Positions 28,507 through 37,560 of a DNA stretch of 64,000 nucleotides are shown piece by piece. The notes under the pieces were generated by a model. The model did no database searches, was not told where the DNA came from, and saw only the letters and a program-made list of their open reading frames with translations. The DNA lies in the NCBI RefSeq assembly GCF_024171735.1, contig NZ_JAMTCH010000005.1:496001-560000 (forward strand), written 5' to 3'. The stretch's first letter is position 1, and every line of letters starts with the position of its first letter. The stretch is from Prauserella alba (GTDB lineage: Bacteria > Actinomycetota > Actinomycetes > Mycobacteriales > Pseudonocardiaceae). The translations under genes and the position numbers were made by a program.

Positions 28507-31500
28507 ATGAAAGGGCCTCGAGGCGTGGTCACCAAGCCTTCCAGGCGTTCACTCCGCGGGCGTGTGCTCGCCGCCGCGCTGATACCCAGCGTGGCATTGC
28601 TGGTGGTCGGCGTCGTCGTGTCCGGCTACCTGATCTACGACGCCGTCAAGGGCCGAGACTTCGTCGTCCGGGTGCACGAGGCGGCCGAGCCTGGTGTCGA
28701 CTTCTTCGGTGCGATTCGTGCCGAGCGGAGACTCACGCTCGAAGCTCTCGCCGGCTCGCCCTCGCAGCGAGAACTCGCCGAACAGCGCGCCGCGACCGAC
28801 GCCGCGACCAGGAATCTCATGAACGACGTCGACGGCATGGTCGACGGCGCGTCCGACGAGATCCGCGGTGTCATCGAACGTCTGCGAGGCCAGCTCGGTG
28901 AACTCCAGCAGTTCCGAGGCCGGGTCGACGGCGGTGGCGGTCCGAACGGCCCCACCTTGCAGGACGCCTACGACCTCTACAACCGGATCATCGACACGGT
29001 CGCGGCGGGGCTCACCGGAGTGGCCAGGCTGACTCCCGATGCCGAGACCGCGTACCTGCGGGTCCAGTCGATGCCCCTGTTCACCGCCGCCGACGGCATG
29101 GCACGCGCCGATGCGCTCGCCGCCGCAGGGCACGTCGTAGGCGGGCTGACCGACGAGGAATTCCGCACGTACGCGGGCCAGGTCGGCGCCTACCGTGCCC
29201 AGCTCGCCCGGGCGTCGATGACCCCGGAGGTGCGCGCCCAGTACGAACAGCTCGTCGGCAGTGACGCGTGGCGGGTCGTGACCCGGGTCGAGAACGCGTT
29301 CCTCGAAGGTGGCACCCAGCAGGTTCCGGTGTCGCCGGAGCGCTGGCACGAGGCGGCGAACGAGGTCGGCGGTGCGTTGATGTCGCTGTACATCGAGCAG
29401 AGCACGCACGCCACGAACGAGGGCATCGATCGCGCCGACCGCACGCTCGTCGGTGCCCTCGTCGCCGGCGGCGCGTCACTCGTCGTCGGGTCGTTGCTGA
29501 TCTTCTTCGCGTGGCGGCTCGCGCAATGGCTGGTCCGGAGGCTCGTCCGGCTCCGCGAGGAGACACTCGACCTGGCAGACAACCGGCTGCCCGACCTCGT
29601 CGGCCGCGTGCGGGAGGGTGAGAACGTCGACGTCGTCGAACTCGAATCGGCCGACCACGGCGAGGACGAGATCGGCCAGGTCGCCGATGCGTTCAGCAAG
29701 GCACAGCGCACCGCGGTCGCCGCTGCCATCGAGGAGTCGCGGGTGCGCGAGGGCACCAAGACGGTGTTCCTCAACATCGCCCACCGCAGCCAGGTACTCG
29801 TGCATCGCCAGCTGAAGGCGATCGACGACGTCGAGCAGCACCTCGACGATCCGGAGCAGCTGGAGATGCTGTTCCGGGTCGACCACTTCGCCACCCGGGC
29901 CCGCCGCAACGCCGAGAACCTGATCATCCTCGGCGGACAGCAACCGGGCAGGCGGTGGCGCAATCCCGTGTCGATCGCCGATCTGGTGCGTGGTGCGAAC
30001 GCCGAGATCGAGCAGTACCGGCGCGTCGACGTGGCGGTACTGCCGGACGTCGCGGTGATCGGCCCGGCAGTCGGTGACGTCGTGCATCTGCTGGCCGAAC
30101 TGCTGGACAACGCGACGGCGTTCTCGCCGCCCGATTCGCGCGTCGTGGTGCGTGGCGACGCGGCCGAGGCGAAGGGAGTGGTCCTCGAGGTCGAGGACCA
30201 GGGCCTCGGCATCGAGGAGGAGGACGTCGAACGGCTGAATGCGTTGTTGGCCGAACCGCCTGACTTCAGCTTCATGGCGCTGTCCGACGAACCGCGGCTC
30301 GGCCTGTTCGTCGTGGCACGACTGGCCGCGCGGCACGGCATCCAGGTGCGGCTGCGGGAGGCGATTCACGGTGGTACTCGCGCCGTCGTGCGGCTGGATC
30401 CTGAACTGCTCGGCACATGGCCGGAACACGACCGCCGCGACGGCCGCCCCCGCAGCGAGTCCGGCCCCGACACGGGGTCCGGTGCGGCCGTCGGCTGGCC
30501 GACCGCGGAGCCACCCGCTGCTGCGGGCACTGCGTCGGCTGGTCCTGCGGGCGGCCCGGGGCAGTCGGGCACTGCTGACACTGCGCCGTCAGGTGCTGCG
30601 ACCCACGATTCCAGGACCGCCGGTGCGCAGGGCGGCGGCCGGTCGGGGAATGACGAGACCGGAGACGCTGCCGGCTCGGGCCCCGGATTCGCCACCGCGG
30701 CATCGGTGAGCGCGATCCTGTCCGGATCGCAGCCGAAGGTCGAGGCGCCGGGAGCCGGGTGGTTCCGCGCCACGGACACGTCGGACCAGCACGGGCCGGG
30801 AACTCAGCCGGGCACTCAGCAGGAGCCGGACAGGCAGCAGTCGAACACTGCAGGTGAGGGCACGTCGCAGACATCGGGACCGGACGGCCAGGTGCAGGCG
30901 TGGCCGGACACCGACCAGTCGGAGCGAGACGGGGACCAGGACCCGCAGCCGGGGCCCGACCCGCGGTCGCCGCAGCCGCGCGGGTTGCAGCAGCCCGGAA
31001 TGCGGCAGTCCGCATCGCAACAGTCCGCAGCGCAACCGCACGGGTTGCCGCAGCCTACATCGCGGCAGCGGCACGAGTCGCCGTCTCCGCAGCAGCGACC
31101 CGAGTCGAAGTCGCCGGGCGGGCAGCAGGCGGAGTCGCCGCAATCGGAACGGCATGCGGGCGGGCAGCAGCCGCAACCTCGCCGTGCTTCGCGCCAACGG
31201 CCGTGGGCGGATCAGCGTTCCGAATCGTGGCCGTCCACCGGCGTGACACGTCCCGTGGACGAACCGGGGCGGGCGCCTTCGGTGCAGGACCGCTTCCTGC
31301 GCGACGAAACTTCCGGTGTCGAGTCCCCGGACGGCGGCACCGGGGCGGCACCTCACGGCCAGACCGGGCAGTCCGGGCGGGAACTGCCGCGCCGCAGGCG
31401 GCCCGAATCGCCGGCCGGCTCACAGTCGCCGTCGCAGCAACCACCGGACGGGCAGTCGCCGGTTGAACGGACAGGCGGGCGGTCGTCGGCACCCGACGTG

Positions 31501-31989
31501 TCGACACCGGGGTTGTCGACACCGGGGCTTTCGATACCCGGGCCGTCGACAACGCCACCCGGTTCGTCGGAATCGGGACAGCCGCAGTCGCCGGCTGGTG
31601 CGTCGGGCGGCGGCATGCCTCCGAGGCCGCGGAACCCGCTGCACCATTCCGGTGAGCAAGCCGCCGTGCCGCCTGTGCCGGGGGCCGTGAGCGCGGGGGA
31701 GGGCGCCGGGCCTGCCGGAGTCGCCGGATCCGGGGGAGGCGCCGCCGGGACACAGTCGAAACCGACGTTGCCGCGGAGACGTAAGCAGGAGAACCTCGCC
31801 CCGCAGTTGCGGGAGGCGCCACAGGCTGCGCCGGAACCGTCGACATCGGGGACGGAGGACCGAGGGGCGCACGCCGACGCGGCGAGGAACAGGTTCGCCG
31901 GATTCCAGCGTGGCACGCAACGTGCGCGGCAGGACCAGGGGAAGCGGGAAGGCACCGGCCTTTTCGCAAGCGGGGAAGGACCACGATGA
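28507..31989 (+). CDS. Conservon sensor histidine kinase (CvnA type) with a very long disordered tail
   Basis: About 1160 residues. A first transmembrane helix (VLAAALIPSVALLVVGVVVSG), an extracellular NIT-type sensing domain (about residues 45-310) and a second helix (LVGALVAGGASLVVGSLLIFFAW) are followed by HAMP, a dimerisation part (KTVFLNIAHRSQVLVHRQL) and an ATPase domain with the N box LLAELLDNATAFSPP and EDQGLGI. Residues about 640-1160 are low-complexity, rich in Gln, Pro, Ser and Gly, ending with the conserved ARNRFAGFQRGTQRAR segment. In conservons the kinase-like protein is a membrane receptor for the small GTPase module. The ATG at 28507 is chosen; a GTG at 28525 has a better ribosome site. 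The stop overlaps the next start (ATGA). Confidence 0.88.
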   Translation: MKGPRGVVTKPSRRSLRGRVLAAALIPSVALLVVGVVVSGYLIYDAVKGRDFVVRVHEAAEPGVDFFGAIRAERRLTLEALAGSPSQRELAEQRAATDAATRNLMNDVDGMVDGASDEIRGVIERLRGQLGELQQFRGRVDGGGGPNGPTLQDAYDLYNRIIDTVAAGLTGVARLTPDAETAYLRVQSMPLFTAADGMARADALAAAGHVVGGLTDEEFRTYAGQVGAYRAQLARASMTPEVRAQYEQLVGSDAWRVVTRVENAFLEGGTQQVPVSPERWHEAANEVGGALMSLYIEQSTHATNEGIDRADRTLVGALVAGGASLVVGSLLIFFAWRLAQWLVRRLVRLREETLDLADNRLPDLVGRVREGENVDVVELESADHGEDEIGQVADAFSKAQRTAVAAAIEESRVREGTKTVFLNIAHRSQVLVHRQLKAIDDVEQHLDDPEQLEMLFRVDHFATRARRNAENLIILGGQQPGRRWRNPVSIADLVRGANAEIEQYRRVDVAVLPDVAVIGPAVGDVVHLLAELLDNATAFSPPDSRVVVRGDAAEAKGVVLEVEDQGLGIEEEDVERLNALLAEPPDFSFMALSDEPRLGLFVVARLAARHGIQVRLREAIHGGTRAVVRLDPELLGTWPEHDRRDGRPRSESGPDTGSGAAVGWPTAEPPAAAGTASAGPAGGPGQSGTADTAPSGAATHDSRTAGAQGGGRSGNDETGDAAGSGPGFATAASVSAILSGSQPKVEAPGAGWFRATDTSDQHGPGTQPGTQQEPDRQQSNTAGEGTSQTSGPDGQVQAWPDTDQSERDGDQDPQPGPDPRSPQPRGLQQPGMRQSASQQSAAQPHGLPQPTSRQRHESPSPQQRPESKSPGGQQAESPQSERHAGGQQPQPRRASRQRPWADQRSESWPSTGVTRPVDEPGRAPSVQDRFLRDETSGVESPDGGTGAAPHGQTGQSGRELPRRRRPESPAGSQSPSQQPPDGQSPVERTGGRSSAPDVSTPGLSTPGLSIPGPSTTPPGSSESGQPQSPAGASGGGMPPRPRNPLHHSGEQAAVPPVPGAVSAGEGAGPAGVAGSGGGAAGTQSKPTLPRRRKQENLAPQLREAPQAAPEPSTSGTEDRGAHADAARNRFAGFQRGTQRARQDQGKREGTGLFASGEGPR

Positions 31990-32375
31990 CAAGCAGGGGA
32001 AGTGAGCTCGGCTGGTTGCTCGACGACCTGGTACAGCAGGTCGCCGGCGCCGACAGGGCGGTGGTGTTGTCGGCGGACGGACTGTTGATGGGCAACTCCG
32101 GCAACATGGCCGCGGAGGAGGCCGAGCACCTGTCGGCGGTCGCGTCGGCGTTCCAGAGCCTCGCGAAGGGCACCGGTCGCCAGTTCGGTGGCGGTGGCGT
32201 GCGGCAGACACTCGTGGAGATGGACCACGCGTTCCTGTTCGTGACGGCAGCGGGCAGCGGGGCGTGTCTCGCCCTGCTGACGTCGGCCGATGCGGATATG
32301 GGCATGGTGGCCTACTCCATGAACATGATGGTGAAACGGGTCGGTGCGGTACTGAGCGCGGCACCTCGGACGTGA
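31986..32375 (+). CDS. Roadblock/LC7 protein (CvnB type)
   Basis: A 129-residue roadblock/LC7-fold protein: ELGWLLDDLVQQVAGADRAVVLSADGLLMG, AEHLSAVASAFQSLAKG, MDHAFLFVTAAGSGACLALLTS and GMVAYSMNMMVKRVG. In conservons it binds the GTPase and may act as its regulator at the membrane. The ATG overlaps the kinase stop by 4 bp. Confidence 0.94.
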   Translation: MTSRGSELGWLLDDLVQQVAGADRAVVLSADGLLMGNSGNMAAEEAEHLSAVASAFQSLAKGTGRQFGGGGVRQTLVEMDHAFLFVTAAGSGACLALLTSADADMGMVAYSMNMMVKRVGAVLSAAPRT

Positions 32376-32575
32376 CGGACCCTCGCGGACGGCAGGTCGC
32401 TGCCCGCGTGGTTGGATCGCCTGCGAACATGTGCCACTACCGCGAGGACGCTCGAGCGGATCCGAACACGAAACGTACGCAGGCGGATTTCCATGACACC
32501 CGGACAACCCGAACCCGGCAGTGGAGAGACCACGGCCGCGAAACTACTGATCGCCGGTGGCTTCGGCGTCGGTAA
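32372..32575 (+). pseudogene. Possible relic of the missing DUF742 (CvnC) gene
   Basis: A GTG overlaps the CvnB stop (GTGA), just where CvnC normally starts by coupling. The frame begins VTDPRGRQVAARVV but shows none of the DUF742 motifs (RPY..TGGRT, the winged-helix part) and runs out inside the GTPase gene after 67 codons. Only 117 nt separate CvnB from the GTPase, too short for a DUF742 protein of about 120 residues. It may be a degraded start or simply chance. Confidence 0.3.
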
Positions 32576-33089
32576 GACGACTCTGGTCGGTTCCGTCAGC
32601 GAAGTACCGCCGCTGCGCACCGAAGAGGCGATCACCGAGGCATCCGCGGGTACCGACGACTTGACCGGTGTCGAGTCGAAGGTCAGCACCACCGTGGCGC
32701 TGGATTTCGGCCGCATCACGATCAGCCCCGAGCTGATCCTGTACCTGTTCGGCACGCCGGGGCAGGACCGGTTCTGGTTCATGTGGAACGAGCTGGCCGA
32801 AGGTGCGATCGGTGCCGTCGTACTGGCCGACCCCCGGCGTCTCGAGGCGTGCTTTCCGGCGGTCGACTTCTTCGAGCGTCGCAGCGTGCCGTTCATCGTG
32901 GGTGTCAACTGCTTCGACGACGCCCACCGCTACACCGCCAACGAGGTGCGCGACGCCCTCGACATCGCACCCACTGTGCCGCTCATGCTGTGTGACGCCC
33001 GCGACCGCGCGTCGGCGAGGGATGTGCTGATCACGCTCGTCGAACACGTCATGCACCAGTACGACCTGGCCCATTCGGCGACGTCCTGA
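32493..33089 (+). CDS. Conservon small GTPase (CvnD type)
   Basis: A 198-residue GTPase: P-loop GGFGVGKTT, switch region LRTEEAITEAS, LYLFGTPGQDRFWFMW, and a variant specificity motif VGVNCFDDA. This is the ATP/GTP-binding protein that ends conservon operons, a distant relative of Ras/MglA GTPases paired with roadblock proteins. The ATG at 32493 lies 117 nt after CvnB, and AGGCGG is the only weak ribosome site. The intervening DUF742 gene normal for conservons is missing. Confidence 0.93.
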   Translation: MTPGQPEPGSGETTAAKLLIAGGFGVGKTTLVGSVSEVPPLRTEEAITEASAGTDDLTGVESKVSTTVALDFGRITISPELILYLFGTPGQDRFWFMWNELAEGAIGAVVLADPRRLEACFPAVDFFERRSVPFIVGVNCFDDAHRYTANEVRDALDIAPTVPLMLCDARDRASARDVLITLVEHVMHQYDLAHSATS

Positions 33090-33101
33090 ATCGTGCGGTG
33101 A

Positions 33102-34394
33102 TCACTCGGCCATAGGCGCCTCCGTCGGCCGGCGACCCTGGATGGATGCGTCGAGCAGCTGCACCGGATGCAACATCGGCACGTCGTCCAGGAAGCGTCG
33201 CAGCTGGAGCAGACAACCCGGGTTGGCCGTGACCAGCAGTTCGGGAGCCACCGCTCGCACATTCCGGGCCTTACGCTCACCGAGTTCCGCGGCCGGCTCG
33301 GGGTTGACCATGTTGTAGATCCCGGCAGAGCCACAGCACAGTTCGGCATCGGGCAGATCGACCAGGTCCACGCCGGGGATGGTCCGCAGCACCGACCGCG
33401 GCTGTTCCCGGATTCCCTGTGCATGGCCGAGATGACACGCGTCGTGGTACGCCACCTTCGCGTCGATCCGGTGCCGCTCGGCCTGCGGCTCGAGTTCGGC
33501 GAGCAGCTCCGTGACATCCCGGACCTTTGCGCTGAAAGCCGTCGCCCGCTCACTCCACTGCGGATCATCTGCGAGAAGGTGGCCGTACTCCTTCAACGAG
33601 GATCCGCAGCCCGCCACGTTCACGACGATGTTGTCCACCGGTAGCTTCTCGAACGTCGCGATGGTCTGCTTCGCACGTTCGCGGGCATGCGTCTCGCGTC
33701 CGGCGTGCAGGCCGAGGGCGCCACAGCATCCCTGAGCGCGTGGGGTCAGTACCTCGCAGCCTTCGGCGGCGAGCACACGCTGGGTCGCGGTGTTCACCTC
33801 GTGGAAGAACACGTCCTGCACACACCCCGACAGCAACGCCACGCGTTTGCGGGGCGCACCTGCCGGTCTCACTCGACGCGGCAGACTCGCGAATGCCGAC
33901 CGCAGTCGTACCTGCGGCATCAACGCCTGTGCGGCCCGCAGTCGCGGCGGCAGTATGCGCGCGGCGAGTGCCGGCAAACGCAGTTTCTGGTAGAGCGCAC
34001 CGCCGACGGCCGCGGCGCGCAGGCGGCGCCGGTAGGGGAACAACGCGAAGATCCCGCTCCGAAACCAACGGTCCGATCGGGCACGCGGTACGTTTCGCTC
34101 GACCTGTGGCCGCGTCGCCTCGAGGAGGCGGTCGTACTGCACGCCGGACGGGCACGACGTCACGCACGCCATGCATCCGAGGCAGGCATCGATGTGTTCG
34201 GTGAACGCGCCCTCGAGTTCGATCTCGCCGCGTTCGGCGAGATCCATCAGGTAGATCCGCCCACGCGGCGAGTCCATCTCCTCGCCCCACAGCTGGTACG
34301 TGGGGCAGGTCGGCAGGCAGAATCCACAGTGGACACAGTCGTTCAGCAGTTCACGCGACGGCGGGTTGGTCGCGTCGAAACTCGAGTCCGTCAC
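33102..34394 (-). CDS. glcF: Glycolate oxidase iron-sulfur subunit
   Basis: A 430-residue iron-sulfur oxidoreductase. Two 4Fe-4S ferredoxin motifs are near the N terminus (CVHCGFCLPTCP with Cys20, 23, 26, 30; CLGCMACVTSCP), followed by two CCG domains (QGCCGALGLHAG, LCCGSAGIYN) typical of GlcF and heterodisulfide reductase-like proteins. It passes electrons from the flavoprotein subunits to the quinone pool. The GTG at 34394 overlaps the glcE stop (GTGA) and has AGGAGG just upstream. Confidence 0.93.
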   Translation of the reverse strand: MTDSSFDATNPPSRELLNDCVHCGFCLPTCPTYQLWGEEMDSPRGRIYLMDLAERGEIELEGAFTEHIDACLGCMACVTSCPSGVQYDRLLEATRPQVERNVPRARSDRWFRSGIFALFPYRRRLRAAAVGGALYQKLRLPALAARILPPRLRAAQALMPQVRLRSAFASLPRRVRPAGAPRKRVALLSGCVQDVFFHEVNTATQRVLAAEGCEVLTPRAQGCCGALGLHAGRETHARERAKQTIATFEKLPVDNIVVNVAGCGSSLKEYGHLLADDPQWSERATAFSAKVRDVTELLAELEPQAERHRIDAKVAYHDACHLGHAQGIREQPRSVLRTIPGVDLVDLPDAELCCGSAGIYNMVNPEPAAELGERKARNVRAVAPELLVTANPGCLLQLRRFLDDVPMLHPVQLLDASIQGRRPTEAPMAE

Positions 34395-35704
34395 GAGTCC
34401 TCCTGTTCCGTTCCGGCAGATCCCGTCCCGCCGGGGCTGGTTGGTTTCCGCGTACGGGAAGCAGTCCCCAACGTGGGGCCGTTCGGTTCTGCCGCCCCGC
34501 GCACCTTCTCGCCGCCGGACGTGCCGCGTTCCCGCGGTTCGGCCCGCGACGCCGCGACCGACGGAGCTGCGCCGGTGCTCGTATCTCTTGTCCCGGTGCC
34601 GGCCGAAGCGACCGCGGCCGGTTCGAGCCACGTTCCGAAACGGCCGGAGTCCAGACGGAAGGCCGGGTCGAGTTCGTGCTTGACCGCCTGAAGAACACGT
34701 AATGCGGACGGCTGCTGCCCCCACGCCGGTACCTGCCCCTCCGTCGCGCCCCGCGTCACGGAGGTTCCGCCTGCTTCCGTGACGACCTCGTGGACGTCTC
34801 CGACCTGTGCTGCAGGTACGGAGAGCGTCGCGACACCGGTGGCCAGCCCGGCCACCGCCTGGGTATGGAACCGGCCAAGGACACCAGGCAATCGACTCGG
34901 CCTGCAGCCGATCCGCACCGTCGCGTCGTCGACCAGGCGAACATGCCGCTGCCACGACTCCGCCGCCTCGTCGTCCGACAGCGCTCGGCCACCGGTCAGT
35001 TCGGCGAGCGCCCGCGTTCTCGCGGCGGTGCCGTCGGCAGTGCCTTCGATGCGGATGAGCAGTGTGCCGTCCGCCCACTCGACTGATACCGGTTCGTGCG
35101 CCTCGGCCAGCAACGACCGCGTGTGACCTGATGCCTCGGACAGTGTGCAGTCCAGCGCCACGGTGCGCTGTACCTCCGGAGCAGGATGCAATCGCAACAC
35201 GACTTCGGTCATCAGGCCGTACGCTCCGTACGAACCGTGCATGAGCTTCGCCAAGTCGTAGCCCGCGACGTTCTTGATGACGTGTCCGCCCGTCCTCGCG
35301 GGGGTGCCGTCCGCCAACACCACGGTCGCTCCGATGACCAGGTCACGCATGGACCCGTAGCCCAGGGCCAGCGGGCCGGAGTCGGCGGTCGCGATCAGGC
35401 CGGCGACGGTCGCCCCCCGGCGTACTCGAGCGGCGTCGAACGCGACACGCTGGCCGTTCCGGGAGACCTCGTCCTGCAGTTGTGCCAGTGGTGTGCCTGC
35501 GCCGACGGAGACGGTCATGTCGGCCGGGTTGTAGGAACGGATCCCGGCGAGCCCCGTCGTGTCGACGACGACGTCGGCTGTGCCGGCTGTGCCGGCCCAC
35601 GTAGCGGCCGTGCCGGCCCCCTGGATACGTATCGTTCCCCGGGACTCGGTGAACGCTTCGCACGCCGAGCGCAGGTCCGTCGGTGTCAGAATCGTGGCGG
35701 TCAT
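34391..35704 (-). CDS. glcE: Glycolate oxidase FAD-binding subunit GlcE, with a C-terminal extension
   Basis: A 437-residue FAD-linked subunit. The PCMH-type FAD fold is seen in VVVDTTGLAGIRSYNPADM, VSVGAGTPLAQLQDEV and GGHVIKNVAGYDLAKLMHGSYGAYG. The last 80 or so residues after RFGTWLEPA are low-complexity (Thr, Gly, Pro, Ser), longer than usual for GlcE. It forms the glycolate oxidase complex with GlcD and GlcF; all three overlap by 4 bp. The ATG at 35704 overlaps the glcD stop. Confidence 0.9.
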   Translation of the reverse strand: MTATILTPTDLRSACEAFTESRGTIRIQGAGTAATWAGTAGTADVVVDTTGLAGIRSYNPADMTVSVGAGTPLAQLQDEVSRNGQRVAFDAARVRRGATVAGLIATADSGPLALGYGSMRDLVIGATVVLADGTPARTGGHVIKNVAGYDLAKLMHGSYGAYGLMTEVVLRLHPAPEVQRTVALDCTLSEASGHTRSLLAEAHEPVSVEWADGTLLIRIEGTADGTAARTRALAELTGGRALSDDEAAESWQRHVRLVDDATVRIGCRPSRLPGVLGRFHTQAVAGLATGVATLSVPAAQVGDVHEVVTEAGGTSVTRGATEGQVPAWGQQPSALRVLQAVKHELDPAFRLDSGRFGTWLEPAAVASAGTGTRDTSTGAAPSVAASRAEPRERGTSGGEKVRGAAEPNGPTLGTASRTRKPTSPGGTGSAGTEQEDS

Positions 35705-37152
35705 AGACGCTCGATCACCCCGGCCTCTTCCAGCGGGTGCGGCCGGTATCGGCCCGGCTGTTCCCCGCACAGTCTCGGTGTGGGCAGCAGCTTGCCCGGG
35801 TTGCACAGGTGCCGTGGGTCGAACGCCGCCCGCACCCTGTCCATCGTGGAAAGGTCGGCCTCGCCGAACATGCGCGGCATCGAGCAGGCCTTGTCGGTGC
35901 CGATGCCGTGCTCGCCGGACAGTGACCCGCCGAGCTCCACGCACAGCTCTGCGATGTCGGTGGAGAGTTCTTCGGCGCGTTCCAGCTCGCCCGCGTCCTC
36001 GTCGAACAACACCAGCGGATGCAGATTGCCGTCGCCCGCGTGGAAGACGTTCGCCACGCGCAGCCCCGCGTTACGGCCCATGCCCTCGATCCGGCTGAGC
36101 ACCTCGGCGAGCTGCGTCCGCGGGACGACCCCGTCCTGCACGATGTAATCGGGGCTTATCCGCCCCACCGCGGCGAAGGCCGCTTTGCGGCCCTTCCAGA
36201 TCCTGGCCCGCTCCGCCGCCGTCTCGGCGATGTGAAGTCGTGTACAGCCGTGACGGTCACAGATCGCGCGGACCTCGTCGAACTGTGTCTCGCACTCGGA
36301 CTCGGGTCCGTCGAGCTCGACGACGAGCGCTGCAGGCGTCGTCAGCGTGTACCCCGCACCGACCGCCTTCTCCGCGGCCTGGATCGCCAGGTTGTCCATC
36401 ATCTCGACGGCTGCTGGGACGATACCGGCGGCGATCAGGTCGCTGACGACGTCGCCCGCTGCGGTCACCGACGGGAAGTCAGCGAGGAGAGTTCGGACCG
36501 TTTCCGGTGTTCGGAGCAGGCGCACCGTGATGTCACACGCGATGCCGAGCGTCCCCTCTGAGCCGATGACCACTCCCCGTAGATCGGGGCCGAGTTGTTC
36601 TCCGGTGTCACCGCCGAGCGTCACGATCTCCCCGTCGGGAAGAACGACGGTCATGGACAGCACATGATTCGTGGTGAAGCCGTATTTGAGACAGTGCGCG
36701 CCCCCGGAGTTCTCCGCGACGTTGCCACCGATCGTGCAAACCTGCTGGCTCGACGGGTCGGGGGCGTAGTAAAGCCCGTGCGCGGCCGCCGCCTTCGTGA
36801 TGTCGAGGTTCGTGACCCCCGGCTGCAACACAGCTCGCCGGTCGACAGGGTCGATGTCCACGATTTCACGCATTCGTTGCAGTGAAATCACGACACCGTC
36901 GGCGACGGGCATCGCACCGCCCGACAGTCCGGTACCCGCTCCGCGGGCGACGAACGGGACGCCGTGCCGGTGGCAGGCGCGCACGGCCTGCGCGACGTCC
37001 TCGGTGGTGTGCGGGAGCACGACGAGCGACGGGACCTGTCGAAAACCCGTCAGGCCATCGCATTCATAACTGCGCAGCTGTACCGGATCGGAGATGACGT
37101 TCTCCGGGCCGACGGCCGCGACCAGTGCCTCGTGGGCTGTGCGGTCGAGCAT
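35701..37152 (-). CDS. glcD: Glycolate oxidase FAD subunit GlcD
   Basis: A 483-residue FAD-binding 2-hydroxyacid oxidase: VPFVARGAGTGLSGGAMPV, APDPSSQQVCTIGGNVAENSGG in the FAD fold, GVVIGSEGTLGIACDITVRL, and the C-terminal metal/active-site region NVFHAGDGNLHP and LSGEHGIGTDKA. It oxidises glycolate (or D-lactate in related enzymes) to the 2-oxoacid. The ATG at 37152 is preferred because AAGGAG lies upstream. An upstream extension in the same frame is unlikely to be coding. It is the first gene of glcDEF. Confidence 0.93.
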   Translation of the reverse strand: MLDRTAHEALVAAVGPENVISDPVQLRSYECDGLTGFRQVPSLVVLPHTTEDVAQAVRACHRHGVPFVARGAGTGLSGGAMPVADGVVISLQRMREIVDIDPVDRRAVLQPGVTNLDITKAAAAHGLYYAPDPSSQQVCTIGGNVAENSGGAHCLKYGFTTNHVLSMTVVLPDGEIVTLGGDTGEQLGPDLRGVVIGSEGTLGIACDITVRLLRTPETVRTLLADFPSVTAAGDVVSDLIAAGIVPAAVEMMDNLAIQAAEKAVGAGYTLTTPAALVVELDGPESECETQFDEVRAICDRHGCTRLHIAETAAERARIWKGRKAAFAAVGRISPDYIVQDGVVPRTQLAEVLSRIEGMGRNAGLRVANVFHAGDGNLHPLVLFDEDAGELERAEELSTDIAELCVELGGSLSGEHGIGTDKACSMPRMFGEADLSTMDRVRAAFDPRHLCNPGKLLPTPRLCGEQPGRYRPHPLEEAGVIERL

Positions 37153-37367
37153 CGTCGCTCTCCTTCCGCAATCGTGCGGTGGGATCCGAACCGTGCATTC
37201 AGACATCGGCCTGGCCGGCCGGTCTCGGGGCGGAGTACGTCTCGGCTCCCCGGTCTGCCGGCACGCCGTGGGTTTCCGGTGGTCGGGTACCACGTCGAGC
37301 GGCGGGAACCGCGGACACCGAACTGAGGTTCTCTATTCCGGACCACGAAACTTTCCTACCGTCACAA

Positions 37368-37381
37368 GGAACTTTAGTTCC
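37368..37381. promoter_or_regulatory. Dyad GGAACT-TT-AGTTCC, candidate glc operator
   Basis: Perfect 6-bp arms with a 2-nt spacer in the AT-richer centre of the glcD upstream region. It could bind a GntR-type regulator of glycolate use; no such regulator is in the window. Confidence 0.4.
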
Positions 37382-37524
37382 GATCCAGCCCTGCGAGTCA
37401 ACCCCGATCCGGGCGACCCGTCGCGCCGGGACGTGCCGGGTGTGGTGGTCCGTTCGGCAGCCTGTGAGTGGCGCGGCAGCCGTCCTGATTGCTTGCAATC
37501 CTTGATACCACTGTCGTCGTCACG

Positions 37525-37553
37525 TTGACAAGTAATAGATGTCGTCGTTACGT
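37525..37553 (+). promoter_or_regulatory. Promoter-like element for a possibly leaderless transcript
   Basis: TTGACA (37525-37530), 17 nt, then TTACGT (37548-37553), followed 7 nt later by the GTG of the next gene. The half-site GTCGTCACGTTGAC recurs as GTCGTCGTTACGTTGAC, suggesting an operator overlapping the promoter. Confidence 0.4.
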
Positions 37554-37560
37554 TGACGGC

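Larger units (their letters stand above)
37153..37560. other. Divergent promoter region of glcDEF and the heat-shock-type regulator
   Basis: 408 nt without a supportable gene. It holds a GGAACT/AGTTCC dyad and a TTGACA promoter-like element for the plus-strand gene. Confidence 0.55.

Noticed and set aside
37199-37498. A 99-codon minus-strand gene ahead of glcD
   Set aside because: There is no ribosome site, the composition is unlike a protein, and it would cover the dyad and promoter elements.
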